A DNA stretch of 55,459 nt. It comes from Desulfobulbaceae bacterium (lineage in GTDB: Bacteria; Desulfobacterota; Desulfobulbia; Desulfobulbales; Desulfobulbaceae). The stretch lies in contig JAABPV010000008.1 in the NCBI GenBank assembly GCA_011391865.1, forward strand, positions 1-55,459. The letters run 5' to 3'. Positions 17,246 to 24,724 of this stretch are shown piece after piece. The position numbers were made by a program, and so were the translations under genes. Positions within the stretch are counted from its first letter, which is position 1. The number at the start of each line of letters is the position of its first letter. The notes beneath the pieces are model-generated. The model was not told the DNA's origin and did not search any database. It saw only the letters and a list, made by a program, of their open reading frames with translations.

Positions 17246-17707
17246 CTATACGCCAGATGGCGGCAGGGAGCAACGGGAAAGCGAGCCGCGCAGCCGCTCC
17301 AGCTCGATCTTCAGGCAGCGGTTCATGACCACAGCCAGCCCAGCTTCTTCAGCAATCTTGGCCGCCGCCGCATTGACCACGCCCTGCTGCATCCAGACTA
17401 ATTTTGCACCAACGGCAACAGCCTCGCGGACAATCGGCTCAACGTCCTCGGAACGGCGGAAGATGTCCACAATATCTATCTGCACCGGCACCGAGCGCAC
17501 GTCAGGATACGAGATTTCGCCCAGCACCTCGACACAGCTCGGATTGACCGGGATGATTGTATAACCTGCCTCTTGCAGGTAGCGGGCCACCTGATGACTG
17601 GGCCGCTCTGGCTTGGGCGAGAGGCCGACCACAGCCACGTTGCGGCTTTCGGCAAGGATACACTGGACAGCGGCGGACAGCGGGATTTGCGGGAACATAA
17701 TTGACAA
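17246..17707 (-). CDS. CoA-binding domain protein (YccU-like)
   Basis: A 153-residue Rossmann-type CoA-binding protein. VAVVGLSPKPERPSHQVARY (about 24-43), IIPVNPSC and the DIVDIFRR segment are typical of the small YccU/YneT family, related to the CoA-binding part of succinyl-CoA synthetase. The function is not established. The ATG at 17707 and a second at 17698 are both possible. It is divergent from glyQ; the glyQ promoter overlaps its first codons. Confidence 0.82.
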   Translation of the reverse strand: MSIMFPQIPLSAAVQCILAESRNVAVVGLSPKPERPSHQVARYLQEAGYTIIPVNPSCVEVLGEISYPDVRSVPVQIDIVDIFRRSEDVEPIVREAVAVGAKLVWMQQGVVNAAAAKIAEEAGLAVVMNRCLKIELERLRGSLSRCSLPPSGV

Positions 17708-17729
17708 AGGCGGAAAAAGACCATATTAC
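17701..17729 (+). promoter_or_regulatory. Promoter of glyQ
   Basis: A perfect TTGACA (17701-17706), a 17-bp spacer and TATTAC (17724-17729) lie about 60 bp before the glyQ start. Confidence 0.62.
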
Positions 17730-17790
17730 TGTGCAGCGCGCACGCTGCGCGAGAGACCGTCAATTCTAACCGGCAGGAGGCGTTTCAGCC

Positions 17791-18687
17791 ATGTATTTTC
17801 AAGACATCATCGCCGCTCTGAACAAATATTGGGCATCGGTCGGCTGCGCTATCATGCAGTCCTACGACATGGAAGTCGGCGCAGGCACCTTCCATCCCGC
17901 CACCCTGCTCAAAGCCTTGGGGCCGGAGCCGTGGAAGGCCGCCTACGTGCAGCCCTCGCGCCGCCCGACCGACGGACGCTACGGCGAGAACCCCAACCGC
18001 CTTCAGCATTACTATCAATATCAGGTGGTGATCAAGCCCTCGCTGCGCAACATTCAGGAGCTGTACCTCGGCAGCCTGCGGGAGTTCGGCCTCAACCTGC
18101 TGGAGCACGACATCCGCTTTGTCGAGGACGACTGGGAGTCGCCGACACTGGGCGCGTCCGGCCTTGGCTGGGAGGTCTGGTTAGACGGCATGGAGGTGAC
18201 GCAGTTCACCTACTTCCAGCAAGCTGGCTCGCTGGAGCTGTACCCGGTCACAGTGGAGATCACCTACGGCCTGGAGCGACTGGCTATGTATCTTCAGAAG
18301 AAGGAGTCGGTCTATGACATCCAATGGAACCGGGACGTGACCTACGGCCAGATATTCCTTCAGGCCGAGCGCGAGTTCTCCGCCTTCAACTTTGAGGAGG
18401 CCAATGTTCCTGATCTGACGGCCAACTTCAACAACTGGGAGCGCGACGCGCTCAAGCTGATTGAGAAGGGGCTGATCCTGCCTGCCTACGACCACTGCCT
18501 GAAGTGCTCGCACACCTTCAACCTGCTTGATGCCCGCAAGGCAATCAGCGTGGCCGAGCGCACACGCTACATTGGCCGCATCCGCAACATCGCCCGCCAA
18601 GTGGCGCAGTCTTACGTGGCCCAGCGCGAGGCAATGGGATATCCGCTGCTGGCCGAGCGGCAGGCGATGCTGGCGGAAGCGGCCTAA
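17791..18687 (+). CDS. glyQ: Glycine--tRNA ligase alpha subunit
   Basis: This 298-residue catalytic alpha subunit of the bacterial alpha2beta2 glycyl-tRNA synthetase activates glycine. Strong family markers are [19 protein letters not shown] at the start, [20 protein letters not shown] (about 52-71), [20 protein letters not shown] and [12 protein letters not shown]. The length is normal and AGGAGG lies at 17775-17780. The usual partner glyS, normally next door, is absent here; the next gene is a YcaO-TPR fusion, so glyS must be elsewhere if the enzyme is functional. Confidence 0.96.
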   Translation: MYFQDIIAALNKYWASVGCAIMQSYDMEVGAGTFHPATLLKALGPEPWKAAYVQPSRRPTDGRYGENPNRLQHYYQYQVVIKPSLRNIQELYLGSLREFGLNLLEHDIRFVEDDWESPTLGASGLGWEVWLDGMEVTQFTYFQQAGSLELYPVTVEITYGLERLAMYLQKKESVYDIQWNRDVTYGQIFLQAEREFSAFNFEEANVPDLTANFNNWERDALKLIEKGLILPAYDHCLKCSHTFNLLDARKAISVAERTRYIGRIRNIARQVAQSYVAQREAMGYPLLAERQAMLAEAA

Positions 18688-18709
18688 GCTCCACAAAGGC
18701 ACATATCCA

Positions 18710-18742
18710 AGGGATGCTGCGGCGGCGCGGCATCCCTCTTTC
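18710..18742 (+). terminator. Hairpin between glyQ and the YcaO-TPR gene
   Basis: A perfect 8-bp stem agggatgc/gcatccct with a GC-rich 12-base loop is followed by CTTTC. It could end or attenuate glyQ transcription before the YcaO gene 26 bp further on. The T-run is weak. Confidence 0.45.
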
Positions 18743-18767
18743 ATTTCAGCTTTCCAAGGAAAAGCCC

Positions 18768-20513
18768 ATGCGCACCAACACCATCCGTCTGAGTAGCTGC
18801 CCGAAGCACTACACCTACGACCAAGACAAAGCCTGCACGCCCGTGCAGACCGTGGAACGCTTTCAGGAGCGGCTGAAGGCAGTCCAGCTCGACATCCTCA
18901 AAGAAGTGCGGCGGATTGACACCGGGCGCTTAGACATCCCGGTCTTCTTCAGCGTCTGCGGCAGAGACGCGGCCCGGATCATCGGCACCAAGAAGCAGAT
19001 GGGCAAAGGCTCCACGCCGGAGCAGTCCAAGGCCAGCGCCTGCATGGAGCTGGCCGAGCGCTTCAGCTTCTTCGCCTTCCTCAAGAATGCTGACAACTTC
19101 CTTGTCGGCGACTACGCGGCCATGCGCGCCGCCGGGCATCCTGTCCTGCCGCTGACCGAGCTGCTGCGCTCGGTGCATGACGAGACCCGCAGCCCGGATC
19201 TGCTGGAGCGGCTGCTGGCCGGGCTGCCGCTGCGCTGGACTTGGGCGCGGAACCTCAGCCGCGACGAGGACGTGCTGGTGCCGTTCTCGTGGTTCTACGC
19301 CATCAACGAGTTCAACGGCCCCTGCGCGGGCAACACCATTGAGGAGGCCATGCTGCAAGGGATCAGCGAGATCATCGAGCGGCATGTCTGCGCGGTGATT
19401 GCGCGGGAGCAACGGCCTGTCCCGGCGATTGACCTCAGCAGCGTGAGCGACCCGGTGGCCCGCGAGCTGATTGAGAAGTTCGAGCGCAACGGCATACGGC
19501 TGCATTGCAATGACTTCTCGCTCGACACCGGCATTCCCACTGTTGGGGCACTGGCCTGGGATCCGGCTACCTTCCCGGAGAAGAGCGAGCTGGTTTACAC
19601 CGCAGGCACCACGCCGGGGCCGGACAAGGCCCTGATCCGCGCCCTGACCGAGGTGGCGCAGTTAGCTGGCGACTTCGAGTCTGGCTCCAACTACGTCGCC
19701 TCTGGCCTGCCCAAGCCGCTCACGCTGGCCGAGGTGGACTACGTCATCAATCCCGGCCAGACCGTCGCCCTCAGTGCTCTGCCCGACCTCAGCGCGGACG
19801 ACATGCTTGACGAGCTGCGCGGCTGCCTTGATGCCCTGCGCCAGCGGGGCATGGAGGCACTGGCGGTCAACACCATGCACCCGCAGCTGCAAATCCCGGC
19901 GGCCTACACCATCATTCCCGGCGCGCACTTCCGCGAGCGGGCGGCTTCCGGCGACGCGGCTCTCTTCGCGGCCAAGCTGGCAGCAGAGCTGCTTGATCCA
20001 GCGGCCTTGGAAGACAAGCTGGCAACAATGAGCCAGGAGCTGCCGCAGGCGTATTACCTCGAATTCTACCGAGGGCGCAATCTCTACGACCAAGGCATGG
20101 CCGAGGCCGCGCTGGCCTGCTTCACCAAGGCACTCACCCTTGAGCCGCAGGACGAGGACAGGCCCTACCTCTACTCCTACTGCGGGGCCTGCCTGCGCGA
20201 CCTGGGCCGTTTTGAAGAAGCCGTGCCGCTGCTGGAGCAGGGGCTGGCCTGCGACGAGGAGCGGCCCGACCTGCACAATATCCTCGGTGTCTGCCACTAC
20301 AAGGCCAGCCGCTTCGAGCAGGCTGTCCACCACTTCCAGCGGGCGGTGCAGCTCAACCCGGTCTCATCCATCGACTACGCCAACCTTGCCCTGAACTTGC
20401 AACGCTTGGGCCGCAAGGACGAGGCCGTGCGCAACTATCAGATTGCCCTGAGCCAGGACGGGGACATCGCCTTTGCAGCGGAGAATCTCGCCAAGCTGCT
20501 GGCTGAAGCCTGA
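18768..20513 (+). CDS. YcaO-domain protein fused to TPR repeats
   Basis: A 581-residue protein. Residues ~1-400 are a YcaO domain: SVCGRDAARIIG, KASACMELAERFSFF and EAMLQGISEIIERHVCAVIA carry the Glu-rich ATP/Mg-binding helices. Residues ~410-581 form about four to five TPRs (YYLEFYRGRNLYDQGMAEAA, YLYSYCGACLRDLGRFEEAV, DLHNILGVCHYKASRFEQAV, SIDYANLALNLQRLGRKDEA). YcaO proteins activate amide carbonyls with ATP, in azoline or thioamide formation, or support RimO methylthiolation of ribosomal protein S12; the TPR end probably recruits the substrate. The start at 18768 has AAGGA seven bases upstream. No precursor peptide or other tailoring enzyme is visible nearby, so the target is open. Confidence 0.85.
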   Translation: MRTNTIRLSSCPKHYTYDQDKACTPVQTVERFQERLKAVQLDILKEVRRIDTGRLDIPVFFSVCGRDAARIIGTKKQMGKGSTPEQSKASACMELAERFSFFAFLKNADNFLVGDYAAMRAAGHPVLPLTELLRSVHDETRSPDLLERLLAGLPLRWTWARNLSRDEDVLVPFSWFYAINEFNGPCAGNTIEEAMLQGISEIIERHVCAVIAREQRPVPAIDLSSVSDPVARELIEKFERNGIRLHCNDFSLDTGIPTVGALAWDPATFPEKSELVYTAGTTPGPDKALIRALTEVAQLAGDFESGSNYVASGLPKPLTLAEVDYVINPGQTVALSALPDLSADDMLDELRGCLDALRQRGMEALAVNTMHPQLQIPAAYTIIPGAHFRERAASGDAALFAAKLAAELLDPAALEDKLATMSQELPQAYYLEFYRGRNLYDQGMAEAALACFTKALTLEPQDEDRPYLYSYCGACLRDLGRFEEAVPLLEQGLACDEERPDLHNILGVCHYKASRFEQAVHHFQRAVQLNPVSSIDYANLALNLQRLGRKDEAVRNYQIALSQDGDIAFAAENLAKLLAEA

Positions 20514-20551
20514 AGCAGCGGTACAGAGCGCAGCCAAGCAAACCGCTGCCT

Positions 20552-20585
20552 GAGCGGAGCCGAAGGCAGTGGTTTCGGCTCCGCT
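20552..20585. terminator. Bidirectional hairpin between convergent genes
   Basis: A perfect 13-bp inverted repeat (gagcggagccgaa/ttcggctccgctc) with an 8-base loop lies between the YcaO-TPR gene and the convergent HU-like/DUF4469 gene. There is no T-run; termination of both is inferred from strength and position. Confidence 0.65.
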
Positions 20586-20615
20586 CAACCGCCTTGACGC
20601 AACATTGCCGCCGTC

Positions 20616-21686
20616 CTACGCCGCCTGCACCTCCAAGATGTCTGTCAGTCTGCCGCCGTAGCTGTCGCGGATCAGCTCCTTCAAGGCCGCGAAGTTGTTC
20701 ACCCGCACGGTCAGACTGCTCACCGTTGAGCCGCTGAAGCCTGCCAGCGTCTGCTCGCCATTGCCAGTAACCGTGACCGCCGCGCCTGTCCTGCCGCCCT
20801 CCTCCTGCATGTCCGCCAGATTAAAAAGGAGCACGTCCGCCCGCAGATCAAGCGTCACCTGAATGCGCAGGGTCTCGTCCGCAGAAACACTGCCGCTCGT
20901 GATGCTGACGTATGGGTTCGAGGCCCTGCCGGTAAGGATGCCGGTCTCGCTGGCAAAGCCGTTCACAGGCAGCGGGGCGCGCAGCATCCGGCTGTACGTC
21001 CCAGTGCGCAGCGTACCGCGCTCGCTATAGCGGGCACTGACCGAGATCGTGTACTCGTTGTTCCACGGATTGGCCTGCGCTGGGATCTCCGGCATCAGGA
21101 GCATTTCTCCCGGCTCAATGCGGACAAAGCGACTCTGCGCTGTCCTGCCGCTCCGCGTGCCCTCAATCACACAGCCGCCTGCGTCTGGCTTAGTCCGGTC
21201 GAAGAAAAGATTCTCGCCAGTGAGCAGCAGCACGCCTGCCGGGTTGAGCAGATCTTTCAGCCCGGACACCGTGTCTTTCGCTGTGGCAATCAGCGGCAGC
21301 TTCTTCTCAAGCGGCAGGCGTTCGGTCTTGGCTGCTTGGCGCACGCTGTCAACAAAGGGCTGTGAGGCGTAAATACGGACTTGCAGGCATTGATCCAAGG
21401 GCGGCAGCGGATCGTCCGGGCTGTTCAGCCGTCCGGTAAAGGCCAGACTATAGGTGAAGGCGTTCTCCTCAGTCACCTGCTCGCCGCTGCTCAGGCTTTC
21501 CGCGATGAGCTGATTATGGAGGTCAATAAAGGTGCGGAACTCTTCCTCGCTGTAGTTCGGCAGCACCTTGGCCATGCGGGCGGCCATATCAGCCTTGCTT
21601 GCCACATTGCGGGGCAAGAAACGGATCCAGTACGACTGCGGCGTGGTCATAGAATTGATTTCAGGCCGCCATTGAATTGTTGCCAT
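20616..21686 (-). CDS. HU/IHF-like DNA-binding domain protein with DUF4469 (IG-like) domain, paralogue 1
   Basis: A 356-residue protein. The N-terminal part (about 1-130) fits the HU-like DNA-binding domain seen in Bvu_2165-type proteins (YSEEEFRTFIDLHNQLIAES, GEQVTEENAFTYSLAFTG). It is followed by an IG-like DUF4469 region (about 160-245: [37 protein letters not shown]) and a C-terminal beta-rich part of about 110 residues. A second copy, alike at roughly half of the positions by eye, is at 27427-28491. Neither has a signal peptide. Its promoter abuts a 23-bp-period palindromic repeat array, as does that of its paralogue. The function is unknown; DNA binding is inferred from the fold assignment. 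Confidence 0.72.
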   Translation of the reverse strand: MATIQWRPEINSMTTPQSYWIRFLPRNVASKADMAARMAKVLPNYSEEEFRTFIDLHNQLIAESLSSGEQVTEENAFTYSLAFTGRLNSPDDPLPPLDQCLQVRIYASQPFVDSVRQAAKTERLPLEKKLPLIATAKDTVSGLKDLLNPAGVLLLTGENLFFDRTKPDAGGCVIEGTRSGRTAQSRFVRIEPGEMLLMPEIPAQANPWNNEYTISVSARYSERGTLRTGTYSRMLRAPLPVNGFASETGILTGRASNPYVSITSGSVSADETLRIQVTLDLRADVLLFNLADMQEEGGRTGAAVTVTGNGEQTLAGFSGSTVSSLTVRVNNFAALKELIRDSYGGRLTDILEVQAA

Positions 21687-21741
21687 CGCTCTTCCTCCTT
21701 GCTTGTTCAGTCAGAATGACCGGTGATCTGTCTGGAATAGC

Positions 21742-21770
21742 AGACTAACAGACGCGCTGGATTCTGTCAA
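21742..21770 (-). promoter_or_regulatory. Promoter of HU-like/DUF4469 paralogue 1
   Basis: On the minus strand TTGACA (21770-21765), a 17-bp spacer and TAGTCT (21747-21742) stand about 55 bp before the start codon. The paralogue at 27427-28491 has the same TTGACAGAA...17 bp...TAG layout at a nearly identical distance, which supports both. The repeat array begins 11 bp upstream of this -35. Confidence 0.6.
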
Positions 21771-21781
21771 GAACTACAGGA

Positions 21782-21902
21782 GGACAACAGCAAGGAGCCT
21801 CCTTGGATAACGAGAAGGAGCCTTGCTGCATACCGAGAAGGCTCCTCCTTATAAAACGAGAAGGCTCCTTGCCGTTGTCCAGCAAGGAGCCTTCTTGTCT
21901 GC
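21782..21902. repeat. Five tandem 23-bp palindromic units (array 1)
   Basis: Five units start at 21788, 21811, 21834, 21857 and 21880, exactly 23 bp apart. Each has a conserved core of about 13 bp, C[AG][AG][CG]AAGG[AC][GT]CCT, and a variable linker of about 10 bp. Core orientation alternates between AAGGAGCC and AAGGCTCC, so units can pair with one another. Examples are a perfect 12-bp stem aaggctccttgc/gcaaggagcctt (units 4 and 5) and an 18-bp outer stem with one mismatch (21782-21799 with 21863-21880). The array lies between the -35 of paralogue 1 and the cbiM terminator. There are no unique spacers of CRISPR kind and no cas genes. Confidence 0.85.
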
Positions 21903-21932
21903 ACGCCTGATCAGTAGCTACTGTCTGCCAAC

Positions 21933-21962
21933 AAAAAAGGGCGGACCCGAAGGCCCGCCCTT
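21933..21962 (-). terminator. Intrinsic terminator of cbiM
   Basis: On the minus strand an 11-bp stem aagggcgggcc/ggtccgccctt with a TTCG tetraloop runs into six T. It lies about 30 bp beyond the cbiM stop. Confidence 0.9.
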
Positions 21963-21994
21963 GTCATGCAGCTTCAGCTTTTGCTGTGTTCCTG

Positions 21995-22645
21995 CTACGC
22001 GGCTAACCGCAGGCTGCGGACATCGAAGCAGCGATCAACCAGCTTGTGCTCCTGCCAGCGTTTGAGCAGGCGCACCGCGCTCATGGTCATGACTGGCTCA
22101 AGCAGAACCAGCGGCGCATAGGCAGCGGCGAACTTGGCCCAAGCGAAGAACGGGGTCTCCACCTCACCGATCAGCAGCCAGAAGCCGACCATCAGAGTCA
22201 CGCCGCCGTAGTAGACCGCGTCCAGACGGACAATCTCCTGCCAGCTCATTTCGCGCCGCCCCTCAGTCAGCCGCTTGCCGACGCTGTGATGCACGGCCAT
22301 CAGGGGCACGATCAGCGAGAGGCTGTTCACGGCTAAATGCATCAGGTCGCCCGGCTCAAAGAGCAGCCCTTGCAGCAGCAGGCCGAAGGCGAAGCCGTAC
22401 AGGGCCGGGAAGTAGCCAAGGGTCAGGTAAATGGCCATGCCACCGACAAAGTGCAGCTCAGACGGCCCGACCGGCATGTGGAAGGACTGCATGAAGAGCG
22501 AGAAGAACAGGGCCGCCAGCAGGGTGCGCAGCAGCACGGCAGGAGCGCGGAAAGCGTCCTTCAGATGCGCTGCCAGCAGGACAGCGGCGGATACGTTGGC
22601 CAAGGCTAACTTGGCCGGGGCGATGAAGCCTGGTTCGATGTGCAT
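21995..22645 (-). CDS. cbiM: Cobalt/nickel ECF transporter substrate-binding membrane protein, CbiM family
   Basis: A 216-residue polytopic membrane protein of the CbiM/NikM family, which binds Co2+ or Ni2+ for uptake. The N-terminal MHIEPGFI stands where the metal-binding MHIxEG of CbiM lies. SFHMPVGPSELHFVGGMA (about 54-71) holds the conserved His residues, and about six TM helices follow. CbiN, CbiQ and CbiO are not beside it; a terminator follows directly, so the ATPase parts must be elsewhere or absent. A cobalamin riboswitch upstream points to cobalt as the cargo. Confidence 0.87.
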   Translation of the reverse strand: MHIEPGFIAPAKLALANVSAAVLLAAHLKDAFRAPAVLLRTLLAALFFSLFMQSFHMPVGPSELHFVGGMAIYLTLGYFPALYGFAFGLLLQGLLFEPGDLMHLAVNSLSLIVPLMAVHHSVGKRLTEGRREMSWQEIVRLDAVYYGGVTLMVGFWLLIGEVETPFFAWAKFAAAYAPLVLLEPVMTMSAVRLLKRWQEHKLVDRCFDVRSLRLAA

Positions 22646-22819
22646 GGTGTACCTCCGGGTGAGAATAGGTGATAAGCTGCCGGGCCGTCATGACACGGCA
22701 AGGTGATTGCGGCGGAGGACACGCGGAGGAGGGCAGGGGGGGTCGGGACAGGGACGGGAGGCTGCGGAGGCGGCTTCCCGGCGTGTGCCGATGCCGCCCG
22801 CCGCAGCATGTCAAGGCCG

Positions 22820-22990
22820 GACTGACAAGGCAGGTTTCCGGGCTTGCGCGTGGAGCTTCCGCAGAAGCTCCCTCTCCGCCGCCTTCCCAGCCTGAGGGGC
22901 CAGTGGCATGAGGGCGGAGATTATACGCGCCTACCGTTGCGGGGGCAGCACCGGATTCGCCGGGGGGTCGGCTAACCGGATTTCCCTATC
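22820..22990 (-). promoter_or_regulatory. Cobalamin riboswitch
   Basis: Reading the minus strand, the conserved parts appear in the right order: GGGAAATCCGG near 22985, then gaatccggtgctgcccccgc and aacggta (about 22955-22930), GCCACTGG (about 22905), and the B12 box-like ggaaacctgcc (22839-22829) with the closing tgtcagtcc. This is the standard order for the AdoCbl class. It lies about 175 bp upstream of cbiM, so B12 would repress cobalt uptake. The stretch between it and cbiM (22646-22819) is very GC-rich and probably holds the expression platform. Borders are approximate. Confidence 0.9.
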
Positions 22991-23009
22991 CTTGACAGTT
23001 GCGAAGCGC

Positions 23010-23038
23010 AGTCTACCCCGGAGCCGCCGCGCTGTCAA
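23010..23038 (-). promoter_or_regulatory. Promoter of the cobalamin riboswitch-cbiM transcript
   Basis: On the minus strand TTGACA (23038-23033), a 17-bp spacer and TAGACT (23015-23010) stand about 20 bp before the first conserved riboswitch block. Confidence 0.65.
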
Positions 23039-23057
23039 GAGGGCAGGGGAGGCGGAG

Positions 23058-23624
23058 TCAGCAGCCCTGCCAGCGCGGCAGGTCGTCGATGCGGATGCCC
23101 ATCAGGCCGCAGAGCCGCCCGGCGAAGTGCTGGGCCATCTCGCGCAGATTGGCGGGATGCAGGTAGAAGGCGGGCATAGGCGGGCAGATGATTGCGCCTG
23201 CGTCGTGCAGAGCGAGCATGTTGCGGAGATGGGTGCGGTTGAGCGGGGTCTCACGCACCGCCAGCAGGAGTGGCCGCCGCTCTTTCAGAGTCACGTCCGC
23301 CGCCCGATGGATGAGGTTGCCGGAGCAGCCTGCGGCTAACGCGCCCAAGGTGCCGACGGTGCAGGGCAGAATGAGCATGGCCTCGTACAAGGCGGAGCCA
23401 GAGGCGGGCAGGGCGGTGAAGTCATCTGCGGCAAACCAGCGGCTGATGCCGGGCAGCTCGTCAGGGGACAAGTTCTCTTCTAACCGCAGCACCTTTCTCC
23501 CGGAATCGGAGATGACAGCGTGTACCTCGATGTCCTGCGTGGCGAGCAGATCCAGCAAGGCCGTGACGTAGATCATGCCGGTGGCACCGGTGATGCCGAG
23601 GAGGATGCGGCGGGGCGGGATCAC
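23058..23624 (-). CDS. ubiX: Flavin prenyltransferase
   Basis: A 188-residue UbiX-family protein. It makes prenylated FMN from FMN and dimethylallyl phosphate, the cofactor for UbiD-type decarboxylases. Family motifs are LGITGATGMIY (residues ~8-18), ILPCTVGTLGALAAGCSGNLIHRAAD in halves around 84-109, and LAVRETPLNRTHLRNM (about 120-135). It starts with GTG at 23624, overlapping the stop of the glycosyltransferase gene as GTGA. No ubiD is in the window; menaquinone or aromatic-acid metabolism are the likely users. Confidence 0.93.
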   Translation of the reverse strand: MIPPRRILLGITGATGMIYVTALLDLLATQDIEVHAVISDSGRKVLRLEENLSPDELPGISRWFAADDFTALPASGSALYEAMLILPCTVGTLGALAAGCSGNLIHRAADVTLKERRPLLLAVRETPLNRTHLRNMLALHDAGAIICPPMPAFYLHPANLREMAQHFAGRLCGLMGIRIDDLPRWQGC

Positions 23625-24724
23625 GGCAGGTGTACGCCGTGGCGGCTGTAGACGCTGAGGATGTTCTCCACCATCCGCTTCAGGCCGTACTTGGCCGCGA
23701 TGTCCTGCCGCTGGAGCCGCACTGTCTCCTCGTCGCGCTCCAAGTTCTCAGCCAGCTCCAGCAGTCCCTGCCGGGCGGCGGTCACGTCGCCGTAGTCCAC
23801 CAAGCGGTGTCTGCGGACGAACTCCAGCGGCTCAAGGATGGAGGGTGTGCGGCAGGCGAGCAACGGCAGGCCGTAGAGCAGGCCCTGGATGAAGGACTGG
23901 GAGATGCCCTCGGTCTCGTAGGAGGAGAAGAAGATCATGTCCATCGCCGAGAAGTAGCGTTCCGGGTCCTCGCGGTGGCCGGTGAGGATGAAGCGCTCCT
24001 GCGCTCCGGCCTTGGTGATGGCCTCCTCCAGCAGAGCGCGGCCATTGCCCCCGCCGACGATCATGAACTTGAACTGCTCCGGCAGGGCCGCAGCAGTCCG
24101 GGCGATGAACTCATGGCCCTTGTAGTGGCGGAGAAAGGCGACGTTGCCGATCAGCACGTCTGTGTCAGCGATGCCGCAGCTGCGCCGCACCTCCTCGCGG
24201 TCGCGGGCGGAGAAGCGGAAGCGCTCCTCGTCAATGCCTGTGGACTGCGTCACGATCTTCCGGCGCGGCACGCCCTGCCCGGCTAACTGCTTGGCGATAG
24301 CCTCGCTGCACGCGAAGATGACATGGGGAAAGGCGCGGTAGCTGAAGGAGGAGGAGACCGGCTCCAGCACATGCCGGGTGCGGGCAACCAAGGGCACGCC
24401 GCAGAGCCGGGCCGCCGCGCCCGCCATCCACGAGTCTTCGGAGGAATGGGTGTTGACCACTGCGGGCCGCAGCTGCCGGAGCAGGCGGAGCAGGTCCAGC
24501 CAGGCGCGCAGGTTGAACTTGGAGGAGAAGTCGATGTGATGCACGGTAAAGCCCTCCGCGCCGCAGCGGCGGGCGAGTTCTGCGCCTTCGCGGACAATCA
24601 GGGCCGTGCGGAAGCCGAGCCTGCGCATCTCCCGCAGCTCGGTCAGGGTGCGGATTTCCTGGCCGCCCCAAGAGCGGGACCAGTCAGTGTGGACGATCAG
24701 CGGCAGGCTGCTCACGCTGCGCAC
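23621..24724 (-). CDS. Glycosyltransferase, GT4 family
   Basis: A 367-residue GT-B glycosyltransferase. The N-terminal acceptor half includes SWGGQEIRTLTELREMRRLG, resembling family 4 enzymes that act on lipopolysaccharide or other surface glycans. The C-terminal donor half has VGGGNGRALLEEAI and the E-x7-E-type region SSYETEGISQSFIQGLLYGLP. It starts with GTG at 24724 and overlaps the histidine kinase gene by 13 bp. The substrates are unknown. Confidence 0.85.
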   Translation of the reverse strand: MRSVSSLPLIVHTDWSRSWGGQEIRTLTELREMRRLGFRTALIVREGAELARRCGAEGFTVHHIDFSSKFNLRAWLDLLRLLRQLRPAVVNTHSSEDSWMAGAAARLCGVPLVARTRHVLEPVSSSFSYRAFPHVIFACSEAIAKQLAGQGVPRRKIVTQSTGIDEERFRFSARDREEVRRSCGIADTDVLIGNVAFLRHYKGHEFIARTAAALPEQFKFMIVGGGNGRALLEEAITKAGAQERFILTGHREDPERYFSAMDMIFFSSYETEGISQSFIQGLLYGLPLLACRTPSILEPLEFVRRHRLVDYGDVTAARQGLLELAENLERDEETVRLQRQDIAAKYGLKRMVENILSVYSRHGVHLP

